Positions 7,889-16,513 are shown, counted from the stretch's first letter. The stretch is DNA of 64,000 bases from JAWKXU01 sp964468045 (GCA_964468045.1 CAYXTO010000011.1:62001-126000), one strand, 5' to 3'. Numbers and translations: made by a program. Notes: generated by a model not told the origin, from the sequence alone.

Positions 7889-8727
7889 ACGGTATTCTCG
7901 CCCTGGCCAGGACGGTTCGCACGCGGCATTTCCTGATCGCCGCGGCGCTGGGGTTCATCGCGCTGTTCCTGGTGCTGCCCCTGGTTGCCGTATTCACGCA
8001 AGCCTTGTCCAAGGGCCTGGCGGCCTATGGCTCGGCCCTGATCGAGCCGGATGCGCTGGCGGCCATCAGGCTGACCTTGCTGGTCGCGGCGATCAGCGTT
8101 CCGCTCAATGTCGTGTTCGGAATATGCGCCGCCTGGGCCGTCGCGAAGTTCGATTTCCCGGGCAAGAGCCTGCTGGTCACCTTCATCGACCTGCCGTTCT
8201 CGGTGTCTCCCGTGGTGGCCGGCCTGATCTACGTCCTGCTGTTCGGAGCGCAGGGCTGGCTCGGCCCCTGGCTGCAGGACCGCGACATCCAGATCATCTT
8301 CGCTGTGCCGGGCATCGTGCTCGCCACGGTCTTCGTCACCTTTCCCTTCGTCGCGCGCGAACTCATCCCGCTGATGAACGAGCAAGGCCGCGACGATGAG
8401 GAAGCGGCCCTTTCGCTCGGAGCGAGCGGCTTCCAGACCTTCCTGCGCGTGACCCTGCCCAACATCCGCTGGGGCCTGCTCTACGGCGTCCTGCTCTGCA
8501 ACGCGCGGGCGATGGGCGAATTCGGCGCGGTATCCGTGGTTTCCGGGCATTTGCGCGGGTTGACCAACACCATGCCGCTGCATGTCGAGATTCTCTACAA
8601 CGAATACAATTTCGTCGCCGCCTTCGCAGTCGCCTCCCTGCTCGCCCTGCTGGCGCTGGTGACCCTGGTCCTCAAATCCATCGTGGAATGGCGGTTCGAC
8701 TATCATCGCGGGAGTGCGGCACATTGA
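7885..8727 (+). CDS. cysW: Sulfate ABC transporter permease CysW
   Basis: A 280-residue permease paralogous to CysT. It contains DLPFSVSPVVAGLIYVLLFG and the EAA loop EEAALSLGASGFQTFLRV, both characteristic of CysW. About six transmembrane segments are visible. The start ATG at 7885 overlaps the cysT stop; an in-frame ATG at 7861 lies inside cysT. Its own stop overlaps the TTG start of cysA, so translation of the three transporter genes is probably coupled. Confidence 0.92.
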   Translation: MNGILALARTVRTRHFLIAAALGFIALFLVLPLVAVFTQALSKGLAAYGSALIEPDALAAIRLTLLVAAISVPLNVVFGICAAWAVAKFDFPGKSLLVTFIDLPFSVSPVVAGLIYVLLFGAQGWLGPWLQDRDIQIIFAVPGIVLATVFVTFPFVARELIPLMNEQGRDDEEAALSLGASGFQTFLRVTLPNIRWGLLYGVLLCNARAMGEFGAVSVVSGHLRGLTNTMPLHVEILYNEYNFVAAFAVASLLALLALVTLVLKSIVEWRFDYHRGSAAH

Positions 8728-9776
8728 TCAGGCTTGAGAACATCAGCAAGCGCTTCGGCGGCTATCAGGCGCTGCGCGACATCAATCTCGATGCGCGGGA
8801 CGGCGAATTCCTGGCGCTGCTCGGTCCTTCCGGCTCCGGCAAGACCACGCTGCTGCGGATCATCGCCGGGCTGGCCTTTCCCGACAAGGGAACGGTGCGC
8901 TTCAATGCCGAGGACGTCACCAACCTGAAGGTCGCGGACCGCAAGGTGGGCTTCGTGTTCCAGCATTATGCGCTGTTCAAGCACATGACCGTGGCCGACA
9001 ATGTCGGCTTCGGCCTTTCGGTTCGCTCGCGGCGGGAACGGCCCGCCAAGGAGGCGATCCGCGCACGGGCCGAGGAACTGCTGGAGCTGGTGCAGCTCAA
9101 GGGGCTGGGCAACCGCTATCCGGCGCAGCTTTCCGGCGGCCAGCGGCAGCGCGTGGCCCTGGCAAGGGCATTGGCGGTGGAGCCGCAACTGCTGCTGCTG
9201 GACGAGCCATTCGGCGCGCTCGACGCCCAGGTCCGCAAGGAATTGCGCCGCTGGCTGCGGCATCTGCACGACCAGATGGGGCTTACCTCGATCTTCGTGA
9301 CCCACGACCAGGAAGAAGCGCTGGAGCTCGCGGATCGGGTGGTGGTCATGGACCATGGTGTGATCGAGCAGATCGGCACGCCGGAAGAAGTCTACATGGC
9401 GCCGCGCAGCCCCTTCGTTTCCAACTTCGTGGGCGAAACGAACAGCCTACCGGTTTCCGTGCGCGACGGGCAGACGCAGTTCTTCGATCGCGTGATCGAA
9501 GTGCATGCCAACACGGTTCCGGACGGCACCGCAAGGCTCGACTTTCGGCCGCATGACGTGGCCGTTTGCGAAGAACGGCCGGGCTGCCTGCCGCTGCTGG
9601 TGACCGGGGTTTACCGGCGCGGCGGCGAATGGCGGATCGAAGGCGAAGTAGCCGGCATAGACCGGATTATCGAAGTGGATCTGGATGCAAGCCAGGCGCC
9701 CCCGGAAATCGGCAGGCGCCTGGGAATAAAGGTCAAACGTGCGAAACTCTTCCAGCTTTCGGAGGCAAGGCAATGA
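8724..9776 (+). CDS. cysA: Sulfate ABC transporter ATP-binding subunit CysA, TTG start
   Basis: A 350-residue ATPase. Walker A is GPSGSGKTT, the ABC signature is LSGGQRQRVALARAL, and Walker B is LLLLDEPFGALD, followed by the H-loop FVTHDQEEA. A C-terminal TOBE-like regulatory region follows from about residue 235. The best start is TTG at 8724, which overlaps the cysW stop (TTGA) and follows GGGAG at a suitable distance. The upstream ATG at 8688 lies within cysW. Its last codons overlap the next small gene. Confidence 0.93.
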   Translation: MIRLENISKRFGGYQALRDINLDARDGEFLALLGPSGSGKTTLLRIIAGLAFPDKGTVRFNAEDVTNLKVADRKVGFVFQHYALFKHMTVADNVGFGLSVRSRRERPAKEAIRARAEELLELVQLKGLGNRYPAQLSGGQRQRVALARALAVEPQLLLLDEPFGALDAQVRKELRRWLRHLHDQMGLTSIFVTHDQEEALELADRVVVMDHGVIEQIGTPEEVYMAPRSPFVSNFVGETNSLPVSVRDGQTQFFDRVIEVHANTVPDGTARLDFRPHDVAVCEERPGCLPLLVTGVYRRGGEWRIEGEVAGIDRIIEVDLDASQAPPEIGRRLGIKVKRAKLFQLSEARQ

Positions 9777-9952
9777 ATGCTGTTCCGTCTTCCGGTATCA
9801 GGCCGGACAAGCTCAAACATGTCGAGGAAAGCCTCGCCAATATCCGCGAAGCCCTGCTTTCGCTGCGGTACGGATCGATCGCGATCACCATCCATGAAGA
9901 CCGGATCGTGCAGATCGATGTGACCGAGAAGAAGCGGCTCAAACCCAACTGA
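9773..9952 (+). CDS. YezD-like (DUF2292) small protein in the sulfate operon
   Basis: A 59-residue protein starting at an ATG that overlaps the cysA stop by 4 nt. The C-terminal half carries LSLRYGSIAITIHEDRIVQIDVTEK broken here only by its short length, the pattern GSI-x-I-x-IHDGRI-x-QI typical of YezD proteins. Members of this family are often next to sulfate or sulfur assimilation genes, but no biochemical role is known to me. Tight coupling to cysA argues for a role in sulfur uptake. Confidence 0.8.
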   Translation: MNAVPSSGIRPDKLKHVEESLANIREALLSLRYGSIAITIHEDRIVQIDVTEKKRLKPN

Positions 9953-10021
9953 CCATAATCTGGCTATCGTGAAGCTGACCGGACCACCGGAGGCGGATTG
10001 ATCAAAACTTGAGGGAATACC

Positions 10022-12472
10022 ATGATCAACCGTACACTCCTGCTGGCAAGCTCCGCTTGCATTGCGTTCCTGGCTTCTCCGGCCCTTGCCGAGACCGCCA
10101 CCGATACGTCCGACGCCATCGATACGTCTGCCAATGATCAAAGCACGGTCGACACCCCCGGGCTCACCCGGGGCGACGTCATCATCGTCACCGCCCGCCG
10201 CCGCCAGGAAACGGCGCAGGAAGTGCCGCTGGCGATTTCGGTGATCCGGGGCGACAGCATCGAATCTACCGGCAATTTCAACGTCAACAAGCTGCAGCAG
10301 CTTGCCCCGACGCTGCAGGTCTATTCTTCGAACCCGCGCAATACCGCGGTCAACATTCGCGGCATCGGCGTGCCGTTCGGCCTGACCAGCGACGGCTTCG
10401 AGCAGGGCGTCGGCATCTATGTCGACGATGTCTACAACGCGCGCGTCGCCGCCGCGGTGTTCGACTTCCTCGACGTCGAGCAGGTCGAGGTGCTGCGCGG
10501 CCCGCAAGGCTCGCTCTATGGCAAGAACACCACCGCCGGCGCGATCAACATCACCACGAACCAGCCGACCTTCGATTTCGAGGGTCGCGCCGAACTGACC
10601 GTGGGCAACCTCAATTTCAAGCAGGCCAAGGCGGCCATCTCCGGCCCGCTGTCCGATACGGTGGCGGCGCGTATCGCCGTATCCTCGACCAGCCGCCGGG
10701 GCACGATATACAACGTCACCAGCGACCGCTGGATCAACGAGCAGGACAATCTCGGCCTGCGCGGCCAGCTTCTGTTCAAGCCCAGCGACGATCTGAGCAT
10801 CACGCTGGCCGGCGACTACAGCCAGCAGGACCCGGAGTGCTGCGGCACCGTCTTCGTCCGCACCGGCCTTACCCAGCGTGCGCTGGCCCGGCAGTATGAG
10901 GCCCTGGCCGCGCAGCAGAACTATGAGGTCGTCAGCCGCAAGCCCTTCGATCGCCTGACCGATATCGATGCATCGCTGCGCGCCGGCAACAAGATCGGCG
11001 GCGCATCGCTGCGGGTGAAGTGGGATGTGGGCCCGGGCACGCTGACCTCGGTCTCGGCATGGCGCTTCTGGGACTGGAAGCCCGAGAACGACCGCGACTT
11101 CACCGGCCTGTCGATCGTCTCCAAGTCGCAGAACCCCTCGCAGCAGGACCAGTACAGCCAGGAGTTCCGCTACAACTACACGGGCGAGAAGTTCGACTTC
11201 GTCGTCGGCGCGTTCGGCTTCAAGCAGCGCATCGACACCCAGGGCACCGAACAGCAGGGCCCCAACGCCAGCAGATGGAACCTGACCGGCGCCCTGGCCA
11301 ACGATCCCAGCGTCCTCGACGGGCTCACCGCCACCAACAGCCAATATCTGAAGAGCACCAGCGCCGCGCTGTTCGGCCAGTTGAGCTGGAAGGTGACCGA
11401 CGCGCTGACCGTCCAGCCGGGCGTGCGGGTGAACTACGACAAGAAATCGGGCTTCTACCAGCGCATCGTCACCACCGGCGATGGCGCACTGCTGACCTGC
11501 CCCCAGCCGGCGGGCACCATCGGGGCGGCGCAGTGCGGCGTCTATCAGCCGCAGATCAGCGCGCCCTCGGTCAGCGACTGGAACTTCAGCTACGACCTTA
11601 ACGTCAACTACAAGGTCGCGCCCGACATCCTCGTCTATGCGACCTATGCGAAGAGCTTCAAGACAGTCGGCATCAACCAGAACGGCCTGCCGACCGATGC
11701 CAATAACAATCCCATCCTTTCGGCCGGCGTGATCAAGCCGGAATCGGTCAACCACTATGAAGTCGGCCTCAAGACGCAATTCTGGGATCGGCGCGCGACC
11801 TTCAACCTCACGGCGTTCCGTACCGACATCAAGAACTACCAGGCGACCGTCACGAACGGCCAGCTCGGCGTGCTGCGCGGCTATCTCGCCAATGCCGGCA
11901 AGGTCCGTTCGCAGGGTGTCGAGCTGGACTTCAAGGTTCGCCCGAGCGATCGTTTCAGCGCCTATGTCAACGGCGCCTACACCGACGCCAAATACAAGCG
12001 TTTCGTCGACGCGCCCTGCCCGCCCGAGCTGGCCGGCGGCACAGCAGCCGGCAACAATCCGCCGAGCGCGCCAGGCACGCCCGGCGGCCTCAGCCCGGCC
12101 AACTGCGACATCTCCGGCCAGCGGCTCCCCGGCGTGTCGAAGTGGGCCCTCTCCTATGGCGCAGAAGTCAACGTGCCGGTCACGCTGCTCGCCAAGGAAG
12201 GCCAGGTCTATCTGGGCGTCGACGGCAATTATCGCTCGAACTTCTCGTCCAACCCATCGGCATCGATCTACACTTGGATCGACGGCTATGCGCTGACCAA
12301 CTTCCGCGCCGGCTTCCGTGGCGACGGGTTCGACGTCTACGGCTGGGTCCGCAACGCCTTCGACGTGAACTATTTCGAGCTCCTGCAGACTGCACCCAGC
12401 AACGTCGGCCTGATTGCCGGCCAGCCGGGCGATCCCCGAACCTGGGGCGGCACGATCAAGTTCTCGTTCTGA
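10022..12472 (+). CDS. TonB-dependent outer-membrane receptor downstream of the sulfate operon
   Basis: An 816-residue outer-membrane receptor. A signal peptide (about residues 1-23, ending SPALA) is followed by a TonB-box-like DVIIVTARRR. The plug domain contains RGIGVPFG, VEVLRGPQGSLYGKNTTAGA and the usual beta-barrel, closing with a terminal phenylalanine. A GAGGGAA ribosome site lies 5 nt before the ATG. The gene begins 69 nt after yezD with no terminator between them and ends at a strong terminator, so it is probably the last gene of the sulfate transcript. The substrate is unknown; an organosulfur compound is a reasonable guess. Confidence 0.88.
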   Translation: MINRTLLLASSACIAFLASPALAETATDTSDAIDTSANDQSTVDTPGLTRGDVIIVTARRRQETAQEVPLAISVIRGDSIESTGNFNVNKLQQLAPTLQVYSSNPRNTAVNIRGIGVPFGLTSDGFEQGVGIYVDDVYNARVAAAVFDFLDVEQVEVLRGPQGSLYGKNTTAGAINITTNQPTFDFEGRAELTVGNLNFKQAKAAISGPLSDTVAARIAVSSTSRRGTIYNVTSDRWINEQDNLGLRGQLLFKPSDDLSITLAGDYSQQDPECCGTVFVRTGLTQRALARQYEALAAQQNYEVVSRKPFDRLTDIDASLRAGNKIGGASLRVKWDVGPGTLTSVSAWRFWDWKPENDRDFTGLSIVSKSQNPSQQDQYSQEFRYNYTGEKFDFVVGAFGFKQRIDTQGTEQQGPNASRWNLTGALANDPSVLDGLTATNSQYLKSTSAALFGQLSWKVTDALTVQPGVRVNYDKKSGFYQRIVTTGDGALLTCPQPAGTIGAAQCGVYQPQISAPSVSDWNFSYDLNVNYKVAPDILVYATYAKSFKTVGINQNGLPTDANNNPILSAGVIKPESVNHYEVGLKTQFWDRRATFNLTAFRTDIKNYQATVTNGQLGVLRGYLANAGKVRSQGVELDFKVRPSDRFSAYVNGAYTDAKYKRFVDAPCPPELAGGTAAGNNPPSAPGTPGGLSPANCDISGQRLPGVSKWALSYGAEVNVPVTLLAKEGQVYLGVDGNYRSNFSSNPSASIYTWIDGYALTNFRAGFRGDGFDVYGWVRNAFDVNYFELLQTAPSNVGLIAGQPGDPRTWGGTIKFSF

Positions 12473-12478
12473 TCGGCG

Positions 12479-12519
12479 GCATCCCGGCCTGCGCTTCACG
12501 CTCAAGCCGGGATGCTTTT
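12479..12519 (+). terminator. Intrinsic terminator after the TonB-dependent receptor
   Basis: A perfect 10-bp stem, GCATCCCGGC with GCCGGGATGC (12479-12488 and 12506-12515), is followed by TTTT. It starts 7 nt after the receptor stop codon and probably ends the sulfate/receptor transcription unit. Confidence 0.85.
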
Positions 12520-12774
12520 CTCGTGGCGGCGGCCAACGGCGATTTGTGCGGTTGATCTTCCCAACAAAAGCGCCGGCAAAACCGAAGAGAGACGATTTTC
12601 AGCGTCTTTCCCGGAGGTGTCCGCCTATCGCGGGATGGTTGGGAACAGGATCGACACCAGCGCCGAACCGGCCAAACAATCGCAGTTCCATGCACCGCTC
12701 GGCGGAACCCGAGGAATGGACCGGCGTTGGACAAGCGCGGGAGAGGATGGGAGTACAACTGAAAGGACCGAATA
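12520..12774. other. Intergenic region without a recognisable gene
   Basis: About 255 bp between the receptor terminator and the broken UrcA gene. Short open frames here show no family resemblance or convincing ribosome site. It should contain the promoter of the UrcA-like gene, but I cannot pick a clear -35/-10 pair. Confidence 0.4.
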
Positions 12775-13182
12775 ATGTCTCGATCCCTTGTTTTCCTGCC
12801 CCTGGCTTTCGCTATGAGCATGACCATGCCCTTGCTGCCGGCGCAGGCCTAATCCCAGGCACAGGCTGATGCGGATTCAAGAAATGCGATCACCGTTCTG
12901 GCGCCCCGCGCTCGCACGACGGAACGCAGCGGAACCACCGGCGCACCGATCCAGACCCTGACTGCGCAATCGATCGTCTATGTCGACGATCTTGATCTCC
13001 GCACTCCGGCCGGGCGGGCGGAAATGAAGAACCGCATCGAAGTCGCCGCCAAGGATGCCTGCTCGTGGCTGGATGAGGTCTATCCGATGGCCGAACCTCC
13101 GGGCACCGGACAATGCACCTCGGAAGCAATCAAGCGGACTCAGGATCAGGTAAACACGCTGATGGCTCGCTATGGTGGCTGA
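12775..13182 (+). pseudogene. UrcA-family periplasmic protein gene interrupted by an in-frame TAA
   Basis: ATG at 12775 (AAAGGA upstream) opens a 25-codon signal peptide ending LLPAQA, then TAA at 12850-12852. The same frame then stays open for another 109 codons to TGA at 13180-13182. That part reads like a mature UrcA protein: SIVYVDDLDLRTPAGRAEM followed by RIEVAAKDACSW and a second cysteine in GQCTSEAIKRT. A single C-to-T change (CAA to TAA) would explain the break, since the surrounding residues are QAxSQAQA. No alternative start downstream would keep the export signal. Function of UrcA proteins is unknown; this copy should give only a signal peptide unless the stop is read through. Confidence 0.75.
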
Positions 13183-13192
13183 TTGAGGGTCA

Positions 13193-13229
13193 AGGCCGGA
13201 GAGCGACTGCCTTCAGGCTCTTCCGGCCT
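13193..13229. terminator. Bidirectional hairpin between convergent genes
   Basis: AGGCCGGA and TCCGGCCT (13193-13200, 13222-13229) form a stem extended by GAG/CTC with a one-base bulge. It sits between the end of the UrcA pseudogene and the end of the convergent gene at 13233. There is no clear T run, so its terminator activity is uncertain. Confidence 0.5.
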
Positions 13230-13232
13230 CGA

Positions 13233-13592
13233 TCATTCTGATGTCCCGCTGATCGGAAGGGCGTAGCTCGTCTGGATCGTACCCAGATCGAGGGCCGGGG
13301 AAATATCCACCTGGCCGGCTTGAATTGCGGCGGAAAGCGCTGCGGAGACCGCCTTCAAATCGGCCGGCGTCTCTCCTTCGATTTCATAGATCGCCAGATA
13401 GGAGCACGGATTGTTCGGCGCTCCGGTCGCCGACCCGACATCCCTGTTCACCTTGTAGCGCGTGGCTTTCACGATACCCGGCACGCTGCCCACGACATCG
13501 GTGATGTGCTTCTCCGTATACCAGCGGTTATATTCGTCTTCCTGCTCCGGACTGGCCGGATTGGAAAACACCACCATCACCGATCGGGGCAT
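13233..13592 (-). CDS. Small EthD-like/dimeric alpha-beta barrel protein
   Basis: A 119-residue protein beginning MPRSVMVVFSNPASPEQEDE followed by YNRWYTEKHITDVVGSVPG. The NRWYxxxH pattern after a first beta-strand is characteristic of EthD-type ferredoxin-fold domains (DUF4286-like) that often accompany catabolic gene clusters. The catalytic role is not known. It lies 18 nt downstream of a CitE-like lyase on the same strand and is probably co-transcribed with it. The family call is by fold pattern, so it is only moderately firm. Confidence 0.65.
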   Translation of the reverse strand: MPRSVMVVFSNPASPEQEDEYNRWYTEKHITDVVGSVPGIVKATRYKVNRDVGSATGAPNNPCSYLAIYEIEGETPADLKAVSAALSAAIQAGQVDISPALDLGTIQTSYALPISGTSE

Positions 13593-13610
13593 AGCGAACT
13601 CCCTTCATGT

Positions 13611-14441
13611 CTATTCATCACCGCGGACTCCATGCTGACGGGCGCGTTCGAGCAAGGCTTTTGCCGCCTCGACATGCATCGTTTCGATCATTTCGCCTTC
13701 GAACCGCTCCGCCCCGCCGCTGGCCGCCTCCACCAGCCGCCGGGCGGTAGCCAGCGCCTCCTCGTCGGGACCGAATACCCGGTTGGCGATTTCGATCTGA
13801 TTGGGATGGATCAGGGTCTTGCCGTCAAAGCCCATGGCGTGGCCTTCACGGCATTCCGCTTCGAACCCCTGCGGATCGTCCAGCCGGTTATAGACACCAT
13901 CGAACACCGCCTTGCCGGAAGCGCGGGCGGCAAGAACCACCATTTGCAGCGACATTGCGATGGCGGACCGGCCAGCGCCAGCCGGAATACCCAGATCCCG
14001 CCGCAGATCGTTGGTGCCGACGAACAACGCGGCGGTTCCGCTTTCCGCCGCGATCTCGCGCGCGGCGAACACCCCGGTCGGGCTTTCGATCATCGCGATC
14101 ACGAGCTTCCCCGTGGCGGCGGCGACATCGGCAACCTGTCCGGGCGCTTCGACCTTGGGCAGGATCAGGTAATCGGCCGGAATCGCGCGTGCCACGGCAA
14201 GATCCTCGCCATGCCAGGAAGTTTCAGCGGTGTTGATGCGCAACGCCAGCAGCCTGTTGCCGAAGCCGCCTTCTGTCGCAGCTTCGATCGCCCCGGCCCG
14301 CGCATCCTGCTTGCGTTCATCCGGCACCGCATCTTCCAGATCCAGCATCACCATGTCGCATTCCAGGCCGCGCGACTTGGCGATGGCCCGGGGATTGGAT
14401 GCGGGCAGGAACAGCAGGGAACGGGCGTGACGAAGCAACAT
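13611..14441 (-). CDS. HpcH/HpaI-type CoA lyase (CitE-like)
   Basis: A 276-residue TIM-barrel lyase of the CitE family. Landmarks are RSLLFLPASNPRAIAK at the N-terminus, DMVMLDLEDAVP, the metal-binding region MIESPTGVFAAREIA, LFVGTNDLRRDLG, and FDGKTLIHPNQI near the C-terminus. Such proteins cleave malyl-, citramalyl- or beta-methylmalyl-CoA-type substrates. The ATG at 14441 gives the normal family start; an upstream in-frame ATG at 14528 lies inside the preceding terminator region. A terminator separates it from the phosphotransferase pair upstream. The exact substrate cannot be assigned. Confidence 0.85.
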   Translation of the reverse strand: MLLRHARSLLFLPASNPRAIAKSRGLECDMVMLDLEDAVPDERKQDARAGAIEAATEGGFGNRLLALRINTAETSWHGEDLAVARAIPADYLILPKVEAPGQVADVAAATGKLVIAMIESPTGVFAAREIAAESGTAALFVGTNDLRRDLGIPAGAGRSAIAMSLQMVVLAARASGKAVFDGVYNRLDDPQGFEAECREGHAMGFDGKTLIHPNQIEIANRVFGPDEEALATARRLVEAASGGAERFEGEMIETMHVEAAKALLERARQHGVRGDE

Positions 14442-14510
14442 CGGCAGGGGTCCACAAATCGGCAAGGGCACGGAAGGCCGCGAGTGAGCCGGTAAATGAC
14501 TTCCCCCGGC

Positions 14511-14547
14511 AAAAAGGGCAAGCCGCACTCTGCGGGGAATTGCCCTT
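14511..14547 (-). terminator. Intrinsic terminator after the phosphotransferase operon
   Basis: On the minus strand AAGGGCAA pairs with TTGCCCTT (14540-14547 and 14514-14521), with an inner CCGCA/TGCGG stem, followed by T residues (plus-strand A run 14511-14515). The stem begins within the stop codon of the 168-residue gene. The CitE-like gene downstream must therefore have its own promoter in 14442-14510 or rely on readthrough. Confidence 0.85.
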
Positions 14548-15053
14548 CAGACGATTTCGGCGCGGATCCTGCCCAACCGCTCCACCTCGCCCGGATCGGT
14601 CTCGAACCCGGCGGGCAGGCAGCAGGCGCGCGCGATGTCGATCGCTTCGCGACTGTGGGCCAGAATCGCACGCATGGCCGCCCTTCCCGCATCATTGCCG
14701 GGCAGCCCGGCCACCAATGCTCCGATGGCGCCATTCAGACCGTCGCGAGCGGCGTCGAGTTGCACCGGGCCGGCCTTGCTGTCTTCCAGCGCTGCCGAAG
14801 CCTCTGCGAGCGGGGACTCGAGACCGGCGTCCGGCAACTGCTGCTGAACCGCCTTGGCCATGCGCAGCGACACCTCGAGCTCGCGACGGGCAATCTCGCC
14901 TTGCGCCGGCATCAGCGACCGCGCCTGATCAAGCGTCACCACCGAAAGCTTGAGCTGTTCGAGGGAAAGTCCGCCGCCCTGGTCTGCCTGTGCGACCACA
15001 TTGCGCAGCGCCGCGCCGACGACTTCGAGCTGGAGATCGATATCGGGAACCAT
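14547..15053 (-). CDS. Conserved-looking 168-residue protein paired with a phosphotransferase, function unknown
   Basis: The protein starts MVPDIDLQLEVVGAALRNVV and is predicted to be almost entirely helical, without signal peptide or membrane segment. The start ATG overlaps the phosphotransferase stop by one base (TGATG), which indicates coupled translation and a shared task. Small helical proteins commonly sit beside APH-like phosphotransferases in acyl-CoA gene clusters (DUF6285-like), and the pattern is similar, but I cannot confirm that family. The stop codon lies in the stem of a strong terminator. Confidence 0.65.
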   Translation of the reverse strand: MVPDIDLQLEVVGAALRNVVAQADQGGGLSLEQLKLSVVTLDQARSLMPAQGEIARRELEVSLRMAKAVQQQLPDAGLESPLAEASAALEDSKAGPVQLDAARDGLNGAIGALVAGLPGNDAGRAAMRAILAHSREAIDIARACCLPAGFETDPGEVERLGRIRAEIV

Positions 15054-16267
15054 CAGATCACCTCCTCGAGAGTTGCCGCAAGATGGCCTGCGATGCCGTT
15101 TCCGATCATGGAAAGCCAGGCAACCGTCACATCCTGATGGGTCTTGCCCAGCCTGGCCACCCGCCATGCGCTGGCCAGCATGTGGACGGTCGACATGAAA
15201 TCGTTGAGAACACGGAAATATTTGAGCCGGACCGGATCGACCGTCAGGCCGGACAGTTTTTCGTAGAGCTCGAACATCTCCTCGGCCGGGAGCAGTCCGC
15301 AGGCAAGGAAGGTCGTCCCGTCCTCGGAATAATGGCCGAAATGCCCGCCGGTGGCCCAGCACAGATCCTGATGCCTGTCGCCAAGAACCGCGAGCTCCCA
15401 GTCAAGCCAGGCAGTGATCTTCTGGCTTTCCTCGGAATAGAGGAAGTTCCCTGCCCGAAAATCCCCATGCACCACGGACACATGGTCGAGCGGCACCGCA
15501 TTTTCCATCAGCCAGCGATAGGCCACATCGACCAGCGGCAAGTCGCAGGGCCGGTCTTCCTCCCACACCCGCCGCCACCAGTTGAGCTGGCGCAGCATCG
15601 CATCCGTCGAGCCGGTTTCCACCTTGTCGAAAGATGGCATCTGCGCGAGCTGCGCCTCGCTCGGCTGGTGAATCCGGGTCAATGCCTCGACGAATTGACG
15701 GGCAAGCACCGGCCGCAGCTCAGGGCCGAAATTGGTGCCCACGCCCGACACTTTCGTGACGGGCGCCTTGCTGGGGCGGCTCACACCCTCGACGAAGCCG
15801 TACAGGATGGAAGGATAGGGCAGATGCGATCCATCCGGATCGATCCAGAAGCAAGGCGGCACGGGGATCACCCCATCCATGGCCTTGATCACTTCGAATT
15901 CGCGGCGGCGGCTCGTCTCCACGATGGATTCCGGCGGCTGCATCCGCAGCGCCAGCGAATCCGTGCGTCTCTCGCCGCCATCGGGCCCGGTCCAATCCAG
16001 CTCGAACGCGATCTGGATCTTTGATGCGCCGCCCTGCAGCCAGCGGGGATTGGAGATCGCGAAGTCCCCGCCATGCTCGCTGGCGATGAGCGAGCGGACA
16101 CCTTCGACCACCTGGTCCAGCGAAAGCGGGGAATAGCCCGGCCCGGCGCGGGCCTTCATCTTGCGGGTGAGAACCCGGTCTATTTCCGCTTCGGTCGGAA
16201 AGCGGGCGCGAACGCTTTCGATGAATTCGGAAGTGGGCGCGCTACGTATATCGCTGATCTGGGCCAA
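15053..16267 (-). CDS. APH-like phosphotransferase family protein, TTG start preferred
   Basis: A 404-residue protein with an aminoglycoside-phosphotransferase/choline-kinase fold. The catalytic loop is VVHGDFRAGNFLY and the metal-binding aspartate lies in AWLDWELAVLGD; the N-lobe spans roughly residues 60-180. Relatives form the N-terminal kinase domain of ACAD10/11 enzymes, which phosphorylate 4-hydroxyacyl-CoA, so a role in hydroxy-acid catabolism rather than drug resistance is likely (inference). The start TTG at 16267 follows GTGAGGA and gives a conserved-looking LAQISDIRS start. An in-frame ATG at 16336 would add 23 residues without a ribosome site. Confidence 0.8.
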   Translation of the reverse strand: MAQISDIRSAPTSEFIESVRARFPTEAEIDRVLTRKMKARAGPGYSPLSLDQVVEGVRSLIASEHGGDFAISNPRWLQGGASKIQIAFELDWTGPDGGERRTDSLALRMQPPESIVETSRRREFEVIKAMDGVIPVPPCFWIDPDGSHLPYPSILYGFVEGVSRPSKAPVTKVSGVGTNFGPELRPVLARQFVEALTRIHQPSEAQLAQMPSFDKVETGSTDAMLRQLNWWRRVWEEDRPCDLPLVDVAYRWLMENAVPLDHVSVVHGDFRAGNFLYSEESQKITAWLDWELAVLGDRHQDLCWATGGHFGHYSEDGTTFLACGLLPAEEMFELYEKLSGLTVDPVRLKYFRVLNDFMSTVHMLASAWRVARLGKTHQDVTVAWLSMIGNGIAGHLAATLEEVI

Positions 16268-16417
16268 TGCTGCATCCTCACGTCGAGTCAGGCTCGCTCT
16301 GCGCCAATAACTGAGCAAGGGGAACCCTCGCGTCAATCGTAATTTTCCATCTGGTCAATTCAAGGTGGAGCAGGTCCCGGCCTTCGGAAACGCGGTTGCG
16401 TAATTTTCTTGCTTTTT

Positions 16418-16430
16418 TGTGCATTGCACA
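16418..16430. promoter_or_regulatory. Perfect palindrome in the divergent region, possible operator
   Basis: TGTGCATTGCACA is a perfect 6-bp dyad around one base, lying in the 361-bp divergent gap between the phosphotransferase gene (minus) and the DEAD-box gene (plus). A weak TTGCTT (16409-16414) overlaps its left side. TGCANTGCA-type sites are bound by several alphaproteobacterial repressors. No regulator can be named from sequence alone. Confidence 0.4.
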
Positions 16431-16493
16431 CTAATGCGCCCTCGAACGACCGGCGCGCGAACCTTGTTTCGCCGCAGTTCCGGGCAGCGTGAG

Positions 16494-16513
16494 GCCAGCG
16501 TTTCAACGCTGGC
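16494..16513 (+). promoter_or_regulatory. Strong stem-loop in the long DEAD-box leader
   Basis: GCCAGCGTT and AACGCTGGC form a perfect hairpin about 115 nt before the helicase start codon. No T run follows, so it is not an ordinary terminator. If transcription starts near 16440, the helicase mRNA has a leader of nearly 200 nt. Long structured leaders are common on cold-inducible helicase mRNAs. I see no gene elsewhere in 16268-16628. Confidence 0.4.

Noticed and set aside
9611..12505. 964-codon open frame on the minus strand
   Set aside because: It is antisense to the TonB-dependent receptor and cysA end. The translation has no family resemblance, and long antisense frames are common in GC-rich DNA.
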